From: Streptomyces roseirectus | GTDB lineage: Bacteria; Actinomycetota; Actinomycetes; Streptomycetales; Streptomycetaceae | Assembly (NCBI RefSeq): GCF_014489635.1 | Contig: NZ_CP060828.1 | Span: 868,001-932,000, forward strand | Direction: 5' to 3' | Length of the DNA: 64,000 nt | Shown: piece after piece, positions 42,101 through 53,700 of the stretch | Position numbering within the stretch: the first letter of the stretch is position 1 | Layout: the number at the start of each line of letters is the position of its first letter | Made by a program: the position numbers and the translations under genes | Notes under the pieces: model-generated | Told to the model about the DNA's origin: nothing | The model's input: only the letters and a program-made list of their open reading frames with translations | The model's database searches: none

Positions 42101-43578
42101 GCGGCGACAGCATCGCCTCGATCCACCTCGTGAGCCGCGCCCTCGCGGCGGGGTTCGGGCTGAGCCCGCGTGACGTGTTCGAGCACCGGACGGTCGCCGC
42201 GCTGGCGGCGGTCGCGGTGAACCGCCCTGTCACGGCACGCCGTTCGGGCTCCCCGACCGGCCCCGTGCCGCTGACCCCGGCGATGTGGCGGCTGCGTGAA
42301 CGCGGGGGCCCGGTCGGCTCGTTCAGCCAGTCGGTGCTGTTCGTGCTGCCCGCCGGGACGGACGCCAAGCGGCTCCAGGACGCCCTGGACGCCGTCGTGC
42401 GCCACCACGACGTGCTGCGGATGCGGGTGGCGACCGAGGGCGACTGGACGGCGCACATTCCGCCGGCCGGTGACGTGTCGGTGCCGCTGGAGCGGGTCGC
42501 GGACCTGGCGGCGCTGCTCGACGCTCCCACGCCTCGACTGCGGCCGGACGAGGGCGAGTTGGTGCGGGCGCTGTGGTGCGAGGGCAGGCTTTTGCTGACG
42601 GTGCATCACCTCGCGGTGGACGCCGTGTCGTGGGGCGTGCTGCGCGACGACCTGGCCGCCGCGTGGCGCGGTGAGCAACTGCCGCCGTGCGGGACGCCGT
42701 TCCGGGAGTGGGCGCGCCGGCAGCAGCGGGACGCGGTGGCGCGGGCGGGTGAACTCGACGTGTGGCGCGGGGTGTTCGCCGGGTTCCCGGTCCTCGACCC
42801 GGTGCGGGACGTCGTGGGCTCGATGCGGCACCTCACCCGTGAACTGCCGTCCCCGCTGACGGCGCAGGTGTTGACGGAGGTGCCCGCCGCGTTCCACGCG
42901 GGTCCCGACGACGTGCTTCTCGCCGGGCTGGCGCTCGCCTTCGCGCGGGTGCGGCGGGAGCCCGCGGTGCTGGTGGACGTCGAGCGGCACGGCCGTGAGG
43001 GTGCCGAACTGGCGCGCACGGTCGGCTGGTTCACCAGTGTCGTGCCGACCCGGCTCGACCTCACGGGGCTCGATCCGGCGGACGCCGGGCAGGTGCTGCG
43101 GGCGGTGAAGGAGCAGGTGCGGTCGGTGCCGGACCGGGGTGTCGGGTACGGCCCGCTGCGGCACCTCAACCCCGAGACGGGCCCGGTGCTGGCCGCGCTG
43201 CCCGCGCCCCGGGTCGGCTTCAACTACCTGGGCCGCACGGCCGTCGAGCCGGTCGCGGACTGGTCGTTCGCCCCGGAGAAGCTGTCCGGCGCGCTGTCCC
43301 TGGGCGCCGCGCACGACCCTGAACTGCCGGTCGCGCACGGCCTGGAGGTGACGGCCGTGGCTGGCGCGGACGGGCTGCGCACGACGTGGTCGTGGGCGCC
43401 CGGTGCCTGGTCCGAGGCCGAGGTGGCGGCGCTCGCCGAGGCGTGGCACGAGGCGCTGGCCGTGCTGGCACAGGCCGGTCCGGCGGGCGGTCACACGCCG
43501 TCCGACCTGCCGCTGGTGTCCCTTTCGCAAGCCGAGATCGACGAACTCGAAGCCGAGTTCGGGAACGAGTGGAGGTAA
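36166..43578 (+). CDS. Non-ribosomal peptide synthetase 1: C-A-T-C-A-T-E
   Basis: A 2470-residue two-module NRPS. C1 (1-410; HHIAVDG about 130) resembles starter C domains of the EntF kind (WYQAYHHIAVDGFS), so an N-acyl group may be added first. A1 (430-890) pocket read by eye: DAYWWGGTFK, close to valine codes. T1 Ser about 953 (LGGNSLLAL). C2 (1018-1445; HHIAADG). A2 (1459-1938) pocket DATKMGHVGK, seven of ten identical to the aspartate code DLTKVGHIGK. T2 Ser about 1980 (GGDSIAS). Epimerisation domain (2033-2435; HHLAVDAVSW, VGWFTSVVP, FNYLG). Predicted output: acyl?-Val-D-acidic residue. ATG 36166 follows GGAGC. Stop and next gene's ribosome site overlap. Confidence 0.93.
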   Translation: MTAPRELTAAQRSMWFGQRLDDGTAAYNVGEYTEIHGPVDPERLTDAVRRVVAATETLRSRFTADDDVRLVVDPAPRWAMPVVELADLEAARAWMAADFAVPFDLGQGPLFRYALLRLGAGHWIWYQAYHHIAVDGFSCSLIARRVADAYSAPAAPVPPAPLAVLADADDAYRASEAYERDRAHWTDALADRPAPVGLSGRPPQVTAGFLRRTGHLPHAAGELVHAAAEGSGTRWSRVVLAATAAYVSALTGARDVVLGLAVTGRTGEAELATPGMASNALPLRLPVRPDAPAADLVREAARATRDLLAHQRYRGEELRAALDWPQDGRRFFGPVVNIMAFGPELRFDGHPTTRHNLSTGPVEDLAVNVYDRADGDGIRVDLDASPAHYTDARLTAHHGRFLRFLERFAEAATTDTPVGRVPVTLPGEDSRLDGSAPRPDHATVPDLVARTSDAPALVHGDRTTTYRQLHARANQLAHRLLRHGIRPEERVAVLLPRSDTLLVALLAVLKAGGAYVGLDPLSPNAPADTGARLLLTNGDGAADSGLCVVRVDDPTLADEPDTDPVVPLYPDQLAYVSYTSGSTGAPKGVAVTHRDVVALAGDSAFGGGAHARVLVHSPTAFDASTYEMWVPLLNGGTAVVAGPGEDVDAGAVARLTARHGLTALWLTAGLFRLAAEADPACFAGLRQVWAGGEAVPAATVRRVLAACPGLTVTNGYGPTETTTFATARSCADAASVPELLPIGGPLDGMRAYVLDGALRPVPRGTAGELYVAGAGVARGYLGRPAATAERFTADPYGPPGARMYRTGDRVLLTTEGELEFHGRGDAQVELRGVRIEPGEVEAALTACPGVGQAVVLVREERLIAWAVTNEDPAVLRARLADRLPEHLVPSAIVPLAGLPLTAHGKVDRAALSAPTASAGARTPLESALCGLFADVLGLPSVGPEDSFFALGGNSLLALRLVGRARDELGVRLTLRNVFGAPTLAALAERVAPAEAAVPARPAAPAVSRPVPGAVPDEAPLSSAQRRLWFLDRLEGAGAAYHIPLAVRLTGRLDQDALRAALADLVERHTVLRTVYPDTDGTPRQRLLKAVRPELHGGTTLTEAASREFRLSDDIPFRAHLLPDGPDSHTLLLVLHHIAADGQSMRPLLRDLATAYSARREGRAPAWAPLPVQYADFAVWQQNLLRDGELTGTQLAYWKEALANLPDELPLPTDRPRPPRATHRGGDVPVRFDGELHARIRELAARTATTPFMVVQAAFAALLTRLGAGTDIPLGTPVAGRTDGVLDNLVGCFLNTLVLRTDTSGSPTFRELLGRVRETDLAAHAHQELPFEQVVDALNPPRSLARHPLFQVMLAFRPGDTDPHLVLPGLTSEPLPVETGATKIDLTLNLGERGTSGGIEGILQYNADLFDRGTAEALAVRLDRLLRAAVADPDRSIGALDLLGADERLLLLEEFNDTARAVPEATFPRVFEARAAEVPDAVAVTDTSVSLTYRQLDGRAEWLARALVAQGAGPGQVVAFCLPRSVEIAVAVLAVLKAGAAYLPLDPDHPAERTAFLLADARPVCVIAHESTGFDLPVVAPDAEGPEVELPEARPADPAYLIYTSGTTGRPKGVVVEHRNLTNYVARCARAYPSLRGASLLHATMSFDATVTTLHGALAVGGRVHIAAVHEAGAEPLPGGYTFLKATPSHLALLPALPYDLSPAEEFMLGGEALVGEALRAWRREHPGVRLVNHYGPTELTVGCTDHRIEPGDDLPSGPVPVGRPMWNTRAYVLDAWLNPVPAGVEGELYVAGAQVARGYHGRHSLTAERFVADPYGPPGTRMYRTGDLAVWRADGALELRGRADGQLKVRGLRIEPGEIEGVLTAYEGVEQAAVVVREDRPGVRKLVGYLVGTPGDDVRAYAAGRLPEHMVPEAFVVLDALPMTPNGKLDRAALPAPAVETGSRAPRTAAEEALRGLFAEVLGCAPDQVGVDDGFFDLGGDSIASIHLVSRALAAGFGLSPRDVFEHRTVAALAAVAVNRPVTARRSGSPTGPVPLTPAMWRLRERGGPVGSFSQSVLFVLPAGTDAKRLQDALDAVVRHHDVLRMRVATEGDWTAHIPPAGDVSVPLERVADLAALLDAPTPRLRPDEGELVRALWCEGRLLLTVHHLAVDAVSWGVLRDDLAAAWRGEQLPPCGTPFREWARRQQRDAVARAGELDVWRGVFAGFPVLDPVRDVVGSMRHLTRELPSPLTAQVLTEVPAAFHAGPDDVLLAGLALAFARVRREPAVLVDVERHGREGAELARTVGWFTSVVPTRLDLTGLDPADAGQVLRAVKEQVRSVPDRGVGYGPLRHLNPETGPVLAALPAPRVGFNYLGRTAVEPVADWSFAPEKLSGALSLGAAHDPELPVAHGLEVTAVAGADGLRTTWSWAPGAWSEAEVAALAEAWHEALAVLAQAGPAGGHTPSDLPLVSLSQAEIDELEAEFGNEWR

Positions 43579-43584
43579 CTCGCG

Positions 43585-46500
43585 GTGACCCGGTCCGGAA
43601 TCTCCGACGTCCTGCCCCTGTCGCCGTTGCAGGAGGGGCTGCTGTTCCACGCCCAGTACGACGACGAGGGCGCCCCCGACGTCTACGCCGCCCAGCTCGT
43701 TCTCGAGCTGCCGGGCGACGTCTCCCCCGCCGCCGTGCGGGCGGCCGGTCAGGCGCTGCTCGACCGGCATCCCAACCTGCGCGCCTGCTTCCGCCGCCGG
43801 GAGTCGGGGCCGCCGGTGCAGATCGTGCCGACGGACGTCGAACTCCCGTGGTCCGAGGCCGACTTGTCGGCGTCCGACGGTGCCGGCCGGGAGGCGGCCT
43901 GGCAGCGGCTGCTCGACGAGGAGCGCACCCGGCGCTTCGACCTGGCCCGGCCCCCGCTGCTGCGCCACCTCCTCGTGCGGTGGGCGCCGGACCGCTACCG
44001 GCTGGTGGTCACCAACCATCACATCCTGCTCGACGGCTGGTCGAAGCAGTTGCTGGTACGGGAGCTGGGGGCGCTCCTCGCGGGCGAGCACCCGACCGCG
44101 CTGCCGCACGTGCCGCCGTTCCGTGACTATCTGGCGTGGCTGGCGCGCCAGGACCGGCCGGCGGCCGAACAGGCGTGGCGGGACGCCCTGTCGGGGGCCG
44201 AGCCGACGCTGCTGGCGCCCGGTGTCCCGACCGCGCCGGTCCTGCCGGACGAGCTGGTCGTGGAGCTGTCCGAGGAGGTGACCGCGCGCGCCGAGGCGAC
44301 GGCACGGGCGCTCGGCGTCACCCTCAACACGGTCGTGCAGGGCGCGTGGGGTGTGCTGCTGGGCCGGCTCACCGGGCGCGGCGACGCCGTGTTCGGGCAG
44401 ACCGTTTCGGTGCGTCCGCCGGAGCTGGTGAACGTGGCGTCGATGGTCGGCTTCTGCATCAACACCGTCCCGCTGCGGGTGCGTTGGGACGACGGCGAGA
44501 GTGTCGCCGACCTCCTCACCGGGCTCCAGGCGCGGCAGGCGGGCCTGTTGCCGCACCAGCACATCGGCCTCGCCGGCATCCGGCACGCCACCGGCACCGG
44601 TGACCTCTTCGACACCCTCTTCGCCTTCGAGAACCACCCCGCGACGGGGTCCGCCGCCGGTCTCGCCCAGCTCGCGGGCCGCGACGCCACGCACTACCCG
44701 CTGACCCTCGCCGTCCTGCCCGGCACGCGCCTCGCGCTGCGCCTGTCGTACCGGCCCGAGGTGTTCGACGAGCAGGGCGCGCGTACGCTGCTCGACCGGT
44801 TCGCCGTGGTGCTGGAGGCGTTGACCGGCGATGTGAAGCGCCGGGTCGGTGAGGTGGAGGTGCTGCTGCCGGGCGAACGGGAGCGGCTGACGGGGCGGTC
44901 GGCGGAGGTGCCCTCGGACGACACGATCCCCGCCCTGTTCGCCCGCCAGGCGGCCCGCACGCCGGAGGCGACGGCCGTGGTGTCCGGGACGACCCGGCTC
45001 ACCTACGCCGAGCTGGACGAGCGGTCGGACCGGCTCGCGGGGCTGCTGGCCGAGCGGGGAGCGGGCCCGGAGCGGCTGGTGGCGCTGGCCCTGCCGCGCG
45101 GCGCCGATCTCGTCGTGGCCGTGCTGGCGGTCCTCAAGTCCGGTGCCGCGTATGTGCCGTTGGACCCGGACTACCCGCAGGAGCGGCTGGCGTTCACGCT
45201 GGCGGACTCGGCCCCGGTGCTGGTGGTCACGGACGGCTCCGTGCCGCCGGGCTGCGCGGTTCCCGTGGTCACGGTCGCCGAGTCCCTGAACCACCCGCGT
45301 GTGCCGGTGCCGGTGTCCGCCGCCGCCGACAACGCCGCGTACGTCATCTACACCTCGGGCTCGACGGGCCGCCCCAAGGGCGTCGTGGTGCCGCACCGCA
45401 ACGTCGTCCGGCTGCTCGCGGCCACGCGCGGCTGGTTCGACTTCGGGGCGGACGACGTGTGGACGCTGTTCCACTCGTACGCCTTCGACTTCTCGGTGTG
45501 GGAGCTGTGGGGCGCGCTGCTGCACGGCGGCACGCTCGTGGTCGTGCCGCACGCGGTGAGCCGTGAACCGGCGGAGTTCCTGCGGCTGTTGGCGCGTGAG
45601 CGGGTGACGGTCCTCAGCCAGACGCCGTCGGCGTTCGGCGAACTGGTGCGCGCCGACGCCGCGTTGCCCGAGGTGGGGCGGGAACTGGCGTTGCGGTACG
45701 TGGTGTTCGGGGGTGAGGCGCTGGACGCCGGGCCGGTCGCGGAGTGGTTCACGCGGCACGCGCCGGACGCGCCGGTGCTGGTCAACATGTACGGGATCAC
45801 GGAGACGACCGTCCATGTCACCGCGCTGCCGCTCGCCGAGGAGGCGGCCGGTGACGGGCGGGGGCGGATCGGGCAGGCGATACCCGACCTGCGCGTGTAC
45901 GTCCTGGACGCGGGGCTGCGGCTCGTGCCGCCCGGCGCGACGGGCGAGTTGTACGTCGCCGGCGCCGGACTCGCGCGCGGGTACCTGGGCCGGCCGGGTC
46001 TGTCGGCCGGGCGGTTCGTGGCGGATCCGTTCGGCGGGCCCGGGGAGCGGATGTACCGCACGGGGGACCTGGCGCGCTGGTCGGCGGACGGCGGCCTGGA
46101 GTACGCGGGACGCGCGGACGACCAGGTGAAGATCCGGGGGTTCCGGATCGAACCGGGTGAGGTCGCGGCGGCACTGGCCAAGGTCGCGGGGGTCACCCAG
46201 GCGACCGTGGTGGTCCTCGACGGAAGGCTGGTCGGCTACGTCGTCGGTGACGGCCTCGACGCCGAGACGGTCCGCCGCACCGCCGCGCGGACCCTGCCGG
46301 AGCACATGGTCCCGGCCGCCGTCGTCGCCCTGGACCGGCTGCCGATGACCGCGAACGGCAAGGTGGACCGGGCCGCGCTGCCCGCCCCCGCCGCGCACGG
46401 CCGGGGCCGCGCCCCGCGCACCCCGCGCGAGGAGATCCTGTGCGGCCTGTTCGCCGACGTCCTCGGCGTCGCGGCGCACCGACTCGGCGCGGACGACGGC

Positions 46501-49500
46501 TTCTTCGCCCTCGGTGGCGACTCCCTGCTCGCGATGCGCCTCACCGACCGGATCCGGGGCGCCTTCGGTACGGCGCTGCCGGTCCGCGCGGTGTTCGAGG
46601 CCCCGACCCCGGCCGGGCTCGCGACGCGGCTCGGCGCGGCGGACGGGGTGAGCCGGCCCGACCTCGTGCGGTACGAGCGCGGTCCCGCCCCGCTGCCGCT
46701 GTCGTACGCCCAGCAGCGGCTGTGGTTCCTCGGCCGCCTCGACGGCGGCAACACCACGTACACCGTCCCCTGGGCGCTGCGCCTGACCGGACCCCTCGAA
46801 CGGGTCGCGCTGGAGGCCGCGTTGGGCGATGTGGTCGCCCGGCACGAGCCGTTGCGCACCCTGCACCCCGACTTCCAGGGCGCCCCCTATCAGCACATCC
46901 TCGGCCCGCGGGAGGGCCGCCCGGCGCTCACCGTCACACCGGCCACCGAGGCCGCACTGCCCGCGCTGATGACGGCCGCCGCCCGCCACCGCTTCGACCT
47001 CGCGACCGAACTCCCGCTGCGGGTCACCCTGTTCACGCTCGACGCCGACACGCACGTCCTGCTGCTGCTCGCGCACCACATCGCGGTCGACGGCTGGTCG
47101 ATGGCCCCGCTGCTGCGGGACCTGTCGCAGGCGTACGCGGCCCGGCTCACCGGCGAACCGCCGCAGTGGGCCGAACTCCCCGTGCGGTACGCGGACTTCG
47201 CGCGCTGGCAGCGTGAGCTGCTGGGGTCGGCGAGCGACCCGGACAGCCTGATGAGCCGTCACATCGCTTTCTGGCGCGACGCCTTGGCCGGTGCCCCGGA
47301 CGAACTGCCGCTGCCCGTCGACCGGGTGCGGCCCGAAGAGCCCAGCGGGGACGGAGCACGGGTCGCGTTCACGCTCGACGCCGAGCTGCACGCCGGGCTC
47401 GTGGCGCTCGCCGCCGAGGCCCGGGTGACGGTGTTCATGGTGCTCCAGGCGGGCCTGGCCGCCCTGTTGACCCGGTTCGGCGCGGGCACGGACGTCACGC
47501 TGGGGACTCCGGTCGCCGGGCGGGACGACAGCGGGCTCGACGATCTCGTCGGGTTCTTCGTGAACAGCCTGACCCTGCGCACGGACACCTCGGGCGACCC
47601 CGCGTTCCGTGAACTGCTGGACCGGGTCCGGGAATTCGACCTCGCCGCGTACGCCCATCAGGACGTGCCGTTCGATCTGCTGGTGGACGCCCTCGCGCCG
47701 AAGCGCAGCCTCGCCCGGCATCCGCTGTTCCAGGTCGTGCTGGCGTTCACCGGGCACAGCTCGCAGGCGGACCTCGCGCTGCCCGGCGTGGAGGCGAGCC
47801 ATGAGCTGGTGGAGACCGGGGCGGCCCGTTTCGACCTGTCCCTGTACCTGAACGAACGCCGTTCCGAGGACGGCGTGCCGGCCGGGGTCGACGGGATCGC
47901 CGAGTACAGCACCGACCTGTTCGACGCGGACACCGTGGAGCGGCTGGCGCGGGCGCTGGTCCGGTTCCTCGGGGCCGTCGTCGCCGATCCGGCGGTGCGG
48001 ATCGGGGCGGTGGACCTGGCGGGGGACGAGGTGCGGCGGTGCCCGGCGCCGGTCGCGCAGACGCCGGGCACGGCACTGCCCGGGGCCGCGCCGGAGCCGT
48101 CCGGCAACCCGGCCGAGCGCGTCCTCGCCGAACTCTTCGGAGAACTGCTCAACCTGTCCGAGGTCCCGCTGGACGAGGACTTCTTCGCCCTCGGGGGTGA
48201 CAGCATCACCTCGATCCGGCTGGTCAGCCGGGCCGCCGAGGCCGGGGTGGTGATCACCGCGCGGGACGTCTTCAAGCACCAGACGGTCCGGGAGCTGGCG
48301 GCGGTGGCGCGGGGCCCGGTCGCCGCCGGGGGCGCGGACGACGGGGTGGGGGCCGTGCCGCTCACTCCGGTGATGCGGTGGCTGCTCGAACGCGGCGGTG
48401 AGATCGGGCGGTTCAGCCAGTCGGGGGTGCTGACGGTCCCGGCCGGGGCCGGGCTGTCCCACCTCACGGGCGCGCTCCAGGCCGTCCTCGACCGGCACGA
48501 CATGCTGCGGTCCCGTCTCGTCCTGACGCCGGGGCAGGCACCGCGGCTGGAGGTGGCGCCGGCCGGCGCGGTACGGGCGGACGAGGTGCTGAGCCGACGG
48601 GACGTGTCCGAGGCGGACGCCCGCACCGAGGCGACCCCGCTCCACACCGCCGTCGCCGAGGAACACACCGACAGCCTCGCCCAACTCTCCCCCACCACCG
48701 GCGACATGCTCCGCGCCGTCTGGTTCGACGCGGGCCCGGACCGACCCGGCCGGCTCCTCCTCACCATCCACCACCTCGCCGTGGACGGCGTCTCCTGGCG
48801 CATCCTGATCCACGACCTGGAGACCGCGTGGACGGCGCTGAAGGAAGGCCGCACGCACCGACTCCCCCGGGTGGGGACCTCGTTCCGCCGCTGGGCGCAC
48901 GCCTTGGAGGAGCAGGCCCGTACCCGCGCCTCCGAGGTGGACCTCTGGCGCGGCATCGTCCAGGCCCCGCAACTCCCCCTGGGCGCCCGCCCCGTGGACC
49001 CGGACCGGGACACCACGGCCACCGCCCGCACCCTCCGCGTCTCCCTCCCCCCGGAGACCACCGCCTCCCTCCTCACCACGGCCCCGGCCGCCTTCGGCAC
49101 CGGCGTCCAGGACGTCCTCCTCACCGCCCTCGCCCTGGCGGCGGCCGCCCGCTACGGCACCCGGCACGCCGTGATCGACGTGGAGGGCCACGGCCGCGAG
49201 GAGCTGACCCCGGACCTCGAACTCTCCCGCACCGTCGGCTGGTTCACCTCCCTCTACCCGGTCCACCTCGACCTGGACGGCACGGACGTCACCGAGGCGC
49301 TGGCGGGCGGCCCCGCGGCCGACCTGGCCGTCACGAGGATCGCCGCACACCTCCGTCAACTCCCGGACCACGGCGCCGGATACGGCCTCCTGCGCCACCT
49401 GAACCCGGACACGACCCCCGAGTTGGCGAAGGCCCCCACCCCGGCACTCTGCTTCAACTACCTGGGCCGCTTCGACGCCCCCACCGGCACCCCGTGGACC

Positions 49501-49800
49501 CTCGCCCCGGAGTCCGACGCCCTCGGCACCGGCGCCGACCCTGACCTCGCCGCCGCCCACGCCCTGGAAGTGACCGCGATGGTCCGCGACACCGCCGACG
49601 GCCCCCGCCTCCACGCCGACTGGACCTGGCCGGACGGCGTCCTCACCGAGCCCGAGGTCCAGGCCCTCGCCGAGTCCTGGTCGGCCGCGCTCACCGCACT
49701 CGTCACCCGCGCCGGAGAAGCGGGCGAAGCCGCCGATGCCGCTGAACCTGCCTTCTCCCAGGACGAGTTCGACGAGCTGACCGCCGGCCTGGACGACTGA
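43585..49800 (+). CDS. Non-ribosomal peptide synthetase 2: C-A-T-C-T-E, second module without A domain
   Basis: A 2071-residue NRPS. C3 (1-430; [13 protein letters not shown] and HHILLDGWS) is of the type that accepts a D-residue, matching the E domain that ends NRPS 1. A3 (446-936) pocket DFWSVGMVHK, eight of ten matching threonine (DFWNIGMVHK). T3 Ser about 979. C4 (1036-1470; HHIAVDG) passes directly through an 80-residue linker into T4 (Ser about 1541, GGDSITS). The expected 450-residue adenylation domain is absent. An E domain (1591-2040; [15 protein letters not shown]) ends the protein. Module 4 must be loaded from outside, most simply by the A-T protein at 55552. GTG 43585 follows GGAGGT, which spans the NRPS 1 stop. 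Confidence 0.93.
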   Translation: MTRSGISDVLPLSPLQEGLLFHAQYDDEGAPDVYAAQLVLELPGDVSPAAVRAAGQALLDRHPNLRACFRRRESGPPVQIVPTDVELPWSEADLSASDGAGREAAWQRLLDEERTRRFDLARPPLLRHLLVRWAPDRYRLVVTNHHILLDGWSKQLLVRELGALLAGEHPTALPHVPPFRDYLAWLARQDRPAAEQAWRDALSGAEPTLLAPGVPTAPVLPDELVVELSEEVTARAEATARALGVTLNTVVQGAWGVLLGRLTGRGDAVFGQTVSVRPPELVNVASMVGFCINTVPLRVRWDDGESVADLLTGLQARQAGLLPHQHIGLAGIRHATGTGDLFDTLFAFENHPATGSAAGLAQLAGRDATHYPLTLAVLPGTRLALRLSYRPEVFDEQGARTLLDRFAVVLEALTGDVKRRVGEVEVLLPGERERLTGRSAEVPSDDTIPALFARQAARTPEATAVVSGTTRLTYAELDERSDRLAGLLAERGAGPERLVALALPRGADLVVAVLAVLKSGAAYVPLDPDYPQERLAFTLADSAPVLVVTDGSVPPGCAVPVVTVAESLNHPRVPVPVSAAADNAAYVIYTSGSTGRPKGVVVPHRNVVRLLAATRGWFDFGADDVWTLFHSYAFDFSVWELWGALLHGGTLVVVPHAVSREPAEFLRLLARERVTVLSQTPSAFGELVRADAALPEVGRELALRYVVFGGEALDAGPVAEWFTRHAPDAPVLVNMYGITETTVHVTALPLAEEAAGDGRGRIGQAIPDLRVYVLDAGLRLVPPGATGELYVAGAGLARGYLGRPGLSAGRFVADPFGGPGERMYRTGDLARWSADGGLEYAGRADDQVKIRGFRIEPGEVAAALAKVAGVTQATVVVLDGRLVGYVVGDGLDAETVRRTAARTLPEHMVPAAVVALDRLPMTANGKVDRAALPAPAAHGRGRAPRTPREEILCGLFADVLGVAAHRLGADDGFFALGGDSLLAMRLTDRIRGAFGTALPVRAVFEAPTPAGLATRLGAADGVSRPDLVRYERGPAPLPLSYAQQRLWFLGRLDGGNTTYTVPWALRLTGPLERVALEAALGDVVARHEPLRTLHPDFQGAPYQHILGPREGRPALTVTPATEAALPALMTAAARHRFDLATELPLRVTLFTLDADTHVLLLLAHHIAVDGWSMAPLLRDLSQAYAARLTGEPPQWAELPVRYADFARWQRELLGSASDPDSLMSRHIAFWRDALAGAPDELPLPVDRVRPEEPSGDGARVAFTLDAELHAGLVALAAEARVTVFMVLQAGLAALLTRFGAGTDVTLGTPVAGRDDSGLDDLVGFFVNSLTLRTDTSGDPAFRELLDRVREFDLAAYAHQDVPFDLLVDALAPKRSLARHPLFQVVLAFTGHSSQADLALPGVEASHELVETGAARFDLSLYLNERRSEDGVPAGVDGIAEYSTDLFDADTVERLARALVRFLGAVVADPAVRIGAVDLAGDEVRRCPAPVAQTPGTALPGAAPEPSGNPAERVLAELFGELLNLSEVPLDEDFFALGGDSITSIRLVSRAAEAGVVITARDVFKHQTVRELAAVARGPVAAGGADDGVGAVPLTPVMRWLLERGGEIGRFSQSGVLTVPAGAGLSHLTGALQAVLDRHDMLRSRLVLTPGQAPRLEVAPAGAVRADEVLSRRDVSEADARTEATPLHTAVAEEHTDSLAQLSPTTGDMLRAVWFDAGPDRPGRLLLTIHHLAVDGVSWRILIHDLETAWTALKEGRTHRLPRVGTSFRRWAHALEEQARTRASEVDLWRGIVQAPQLPLGARPVDPDRDTTATARTLRVSLPPETTASLLTTAPAAFGTGVQDVLLTALALAAAARYGTRHAVIDVEGHGREELTPDLELSRTVGWFTSLYPVHLDLDGTDVTEALAGGPAADLAVTRIAAHLRQLPDHGAGYGLLRHLNPDTTPELAKAPTPALCFNYLGRFDAPTGTPWTLAPESDALGTGADPDLAAAHALEVTAMVRDTADGPRLHADWTWPDGVLTEPEVQALAESWSAALTALVTRAGEAGEAADAAEPAFSQDEFDELTAGLDD

Positions 49801-49811
49801 GAGCGAACCCC

Positions 49812-52800
49812 ATGACCCAGCCCGAGATCCTTCCCGTCACCCCGCTCCAGGAGGGCCTGCTCTTCCACGCCCTGTACGAGCGCGAGCGCGACGCACCGGA
49901 CGTGTACGTCGTCCAATTGGTCTTCGACCTCGAAGGCCCCCTGGACGCCGCCCTCTTGCGCACCTGCGCGCAGTCCCTCCTGGACCGTCACCCCGCCCTG
50001 CGGGCCGCGTTCCGGCGCCGCCGGGCCGGTCAGCCCGTCCAGGTGATCCCCCACCGGGCGGCCCTCCCCTGGACCGAGACCGACCTGACCTGCACGGACA
50101 CCGACACCGACAAGGCATGGACGGACCTCCTGGACCGCGACCGCGACCAGGGCTTCGACCCCGCCACCCCGCCCCTCCTGCGCTGCACCCTGGCCCGCAC
50201 GGGCGACCAGCGGCACCGCCTCCTGATCACCCACCACCACGTCCTCCTCGACGGCTGGTCGGTCTCCGTCCTCCTGCGGGAACTCCTCGCCCTGTACTCC
50301 GCCGGAGACTCCCCCGCCGCCCTCGCCCCCGCGCCCCGGTACCGCACGTTCCTCGACTGGCTGGACCGCCAGGACCGCACCGCCTCCGAGGCGGCCTGGC
50401 GCCAGGCGCTGGAAGGCGTCACCGAACCGACGCTCCTGGCCCCGGACGCCCCGCCCGGTGCGGGTCAACTGCGGCAGGCCCGCGTCGAGTTGACGGAGGA
50501 GACCGGCGCCGCGCTCGCCGCCCGGACGCGCGCGCTCGGCGTCACCCTCAACACGTTCGTGCAGTCCGCGTGGGCGATCCTGCTCGGCCGGCTGACCGGC
50601 CGCGACGACGTGGTGTTCGGCGCGACCGTCTCGGGCCGCCCGGCCGAACTCCCGGGCGTGGAGGGCATGGTGGGCCTGTTCATCAACACCGTCCCGACCC
50701 GGGTGAAGCTGCGCCCCGCCGACTCGGTGACCCGCCTGCTGCACGAGGTGCGTGACGGGTACGTCGGCCTCCTGGACCACCACCACGTGGGCCTGGCGGA
50801 GATCCAACGGGCGGCGGGCGTCCCGGAGTTGTTCGACACGCTGGTGGTCTTCGAGAACTACCCGACCGACCCGGCGGCCCCGACCGGCGACCTGCGCCTT
50901 GCCGGTACCGGCGGCCGGGACGCCACCCACTACCCCGTGACCCTGGTCGCCCTCCCCGGCACCCGCCCGCGCTTCCGGCTCGCCTACCGCCCCGACCTGT
51001 TCACCGCCGAGTGGGCCGAGAACACCCTCGCCCAACTGGCCCGCATCCTGGAGGACATGGCCGCCGACCCGGCCGCCCTCCAGGCACACCTCGCACCGCC
51101 CCCGTTCCCCGCGCCGCCCCACCTCCCGCCTCCCGGCACGCGCACGCTCACCGACCTGTGGTCCGCCCAGGCCGCGGCGACCCCCGACGCCGAGGCCGTC
51201 CTCGACGGCACCCGCAGCCTGACGTACGCCGAACTCGACGCCCGCGCCGAGGAGTTGGCGCGGCGCCTGAAGTCCGTCGGCGCGGGCCCGGAGCAGGTCG
51301 TCGGCATCGCGCTGCCGCGTACGGCGGACCTCGTCGTCGCCGTGCTCGCGGTGCTCAAGTCGGGTGCGGCGTACCTGCCGTTGGACCCGGCCTACCCGGC
51401 GGACCGGCTCGCGTACATCGTCGACGACGCGCGCCCGGTCGTCGTGCTGGCGACCACCGAGACGGCCGGGGCGCTGCCGGAGGGGACGCGGACGCTGGAT
51501 CCGGGCGAGCGGGGATCTGATGATCACACCGGACACCGCCGGCACCGCACCTCCAGCCCCAGCCCCGCTCACCCCCAACGCCCCACCCCCGCCTCCCTCG
51601 CCTACATCACCTACACCTCCGGCTCCACCGGCCGCCCCAAGGGCGTCCTCGCCACCCACGGCAACGCCGCCGAGTTCGTCGAATGGACCCACACCGAGTT
51701 CGGCGCCCCGCAGCTCTCGAAGGTCCTCTTCGCCACCTCCCTCAACTTCGACGTCTCGGTCTTCGAGATCTTCGCCCCCCTGACCTGCGGCGGCCGCATA
51801 GAGATCGTCGAGAACCTGCTGGCCCTCACCGACGGCACCCCCCGCGACGCGGGTCTGATCAGCGGCGTCCCCACGGTCCTCGCGAGCGTCCTGCCCGAGC
51901 GCCCCGCCGTCCGCCCACACACGATCGCCCTCGGTGGCGAGCCGATCACCGCGCGGCTGCGGGCCGACATCGAGGCCGCTTTCCCGGGCGTCCGCCTGGT
52001 CAACTTCTACGGTCCGACCGAGGCGACGGTGTACGCCACCGCGTGGCGCTCCGACACGGACCCGGTCGACGGCCCCCCGCCCCTGGGCCGCGCCCTCGCC
52101 CGCAACCACGTCCACCTCCTCGACCACGCCCTGCGGCCCGTCCCGGACGGCGCGGTCGGCGAGGTCTACATCGCGGGCGGCGGCCCGGCACGCGGCTACC
52201 TCGGCCGCCCCGCGCTGACGGCCGGGCGTTTCGTCGCCGACCCGTTCGGCGCCCCCGGCGAACGCCTGTACCGCACGGGCGACTTGGCGACGTACGGCCC
52301 CGACGGACACCTCCGTTTCCTGGGCCGCGCCGACCACCAGGTCAAGGTGCGCGGCTTCCGCGTCGAACTCGGCGAGATCGAGGCTGCCCTGACGACCCAT
52401 CAGGACGTCGCCGAGGCGGCGGTGACGGCGCGTCAGGATCCCCGGGGCGAGGCCCGCCTGATCGCGTACGTCGTCGCCGATCATGCCCTCGCGCCCGACA
52501 CCCTCCGCGACCACCTCGCCCGCACGCTCCCCGCGCACATGATCCCGGCGACGTACGTCCCCGTCGCCGCTCTCCCCCGCACCGCCAGCGGCAAGCTGGA
52601 CCGCGCGGCCCTCCCGGAGCCGGACGCGGCGGCCCTCACCGAGAAGACGGCGCCCCGCACCCCGGCCGAGCGCACCCTGCGCGCCCTCTTCGCCGATGTC
52701 CTCGGCGTCGAAGAGCACCAGGTCGGCGTCCACGACAGCTTCTTCGACCTCGGCGGCCACTCGCTCCTCGCCCCGCGCCTCACGGCCCGCATCCGCGCGG

Positions 52801-53681
52801 AACTCGGCACCGAGACCACCTTGCGCACCCTCTTCGACACCCCGACGATCGCGGCCCTGGCCCGCCACGACACCCCCGCGAACGGCGGCACGGCGCCCCT
52901 CGGCCCGCTGCTGCCCCTGCGCACCGAGGGCGACCGCCCGCCCCTGTTCTGCCTGCCGCCCGGCTCCGGCCTGGCCTGGGGCTTCGCCGGCCTCGCCCGG
53001 CACCTCCCCCAGGGCCGCCCGCTGTACGCCCTCCAGTCCCGCGGCCTGCTCCCGGACGAGTCCCCGGCCGCCACCCTCGCCGAAGCGGTCGCCGAGCACA
53101 TCGCGCGCATCCGCGAGGTCCAGCCGCACGGCCCGTACCACCTCCTCGGCTACTCGATGGGCGGACTGGTCGCGCACGAGATCGCCGCCACGCTCCAACA
53201 GGCCGGGGAACAGGTCGAGTTGCTGGCGCTCCTCGACGCCTTCCCCGGCTCCTGGATCCGGCAGGGCCCGCCGTCCTCCGACCGCCCGGCGCTCCTGCGC
53301 GGCCTCCTCACGATCCTCGGCCGCCCGACCCCGGCCCCCGGCGACGAGCCGCTGACGGACGCCCGTTTCGCCGAACTCCTGCGCCGCGTACCGGACATGC
53401 CCGGCGGCCTCGACGACGCCGAACTCGCCGCGCTGATCACCGTGGCCGCCAACAACCGGCTGCTGCTGGGCGAGTTCACGGCCACCCGGTTCGACGGCGA
53501 CCTGCTCCTGTTCAGCGCCGCCGCCGACCCGCACGCGGTCCCCGGCCGGCACGCCGACTGGCAGCCGCACGTCACCGGCCGCGTCGAACACCACGACGTC
53601 CCGTGCGCGCACGGGGAGATGACCAGCCCGGCGGCGCTGGCCCGGATCGGCCCGGTGCTGGCCGCCCGCCTCGCCAAATAA
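49812..53681 (+). CDS. Non-ribosomal peptide synthetase 3: C-A-T-TE (termination module)
   Basis: A 1289-residue terminal module. C5 (1-430; [20 protein letters not shown]) is again of the D-accepting type, matching the E domain before it. A5 (437-936; [35 protein letters not shown]) has pocket residues read as DVFSAGFVYK, which I cannot assign. A Ser/Thr/His-rich insertion ([20 protein letters not shown]) sits just before its A3 motif. T5 Ser about 981 (LGGHSLLA). The type I thioesterase (1040-1287) has GYSMGG with Ser about 1115, Asp in LLDAFPG and His in CAHGEM. It releases the peptide as acid, lactone or lactam; a Thr side chain would permit a lactone. Confidence 0.93.
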   Translation: MTQPEILPVTPLQEGLLFHALYERERDAPDVYVVQLVFDLEGPLDAALLRTCAQSLLDRHPALRAAFRRRRAGQPVQVIPHRAALPWTETDLTCTDTDTDKAWTDLLDRDRDQGFDPATPPLLRCTLARTGDQRHRLLITHHHVLLDGWSVSVLLRELLALYSAGDSPAALAPAPRYRTFLDWLDRQDRTASEAAWRQALEGVTEPTLLAPDAPPGAGQLRQARVELTEETGAALAARTRALGVTLNTFVQSAWAILLGRLTGRDDVVFGATVSGRPAELPGVEGMVGLFINTVPTRVKLRPADSVTRLLHEVRDGYVGLLDHHHVGLAEIQRAAGVPELFDTLVVFENYPTDPAAPTGDLRLAGTGGRDATHYPVTLVALPGTRPRFRLAYRPDLFTAEWAENTLAQLARILEDMAADPAALQAHLAPPPFPAPPHLPPPGTRTLTDLWSAQAAATPDAEAVLDGTRSLTYAELDARAEELARRLKSVGAGPEQVVGIALPRTADLVVAVLAVLKSGAAYLPLDPAYPADRLAYIVDDARPVVVLATTETAGALPEGTRTLDPGERGSDDHTGHRRHRTSSPSPAHPQRPTPASLAYITYTSGSTGRPKGVLATHGNAAEFVEWTHTEFGAPQLSKVLFATSLNFDVSVFEIFAPLTCGGRIEIVENLLALTDGTPRDAGLISGVPTVLASVLPERPAVRPHTIALGGEPITARLRADIEAAFPGVRLVNFYGPTEATVYATAWRSDTDPVDGPPPLGRALARNHVHLLDHALRPVPDGAVGEVYIAGGGPARGYLGRPALTAGRFVADPFGAPGERLYRTGDLATYGPDGHLRFLGRADHQVKVRGFRVELGEIEAALTTHQDVAEAAVTARQDPRGEARLIAYVVADHALAPDTLRDHLARTLPAHMIPATYVPVAALPRTASGKLDRAALPEPDAAALTEKTAPRTPAERTLRALFADVLGVEEHQVGVHDSFFDLGGHSLLAPRLTARIRAELGTETTLRTLFDTPTIAALARHDTPANGGTAPLGPLLPLRTEGDRPPLFCLPPGSGLAWGFAGLARHLPQGRPLYALQSRGLLPDESPAATLAEAVAEHIARIREVQPHGPYHLLGYSMGGLVAHEIAATLQQAGEQVELLALLDAFPGSWIRQGPPSSDRPALLRGLLTILGRPTPAPGDEPLTDARFAELLRRVPDMPGGLDDAELAALITVAANNRLLLGEFTATRFDGDLLLFSAAADPHAVPGRHADWQPHVTGRVEHHDVPCAHGEMTSPAALARIGPVLAARLAK

Positions 53682-53700
53682 CCCACGAAGAGGAGTACCC

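Noticed and set aside
40873..49614. A 2913-residue open frame on the minus strand, antisense to the NRPS genes
   Set aside because: Its translation is Arg/Gly/Val/Gln-rich without any domain, while the plus strand has complete NRPS motifs. Long antisense frames are a known effect of extreme GC at third codon positions.
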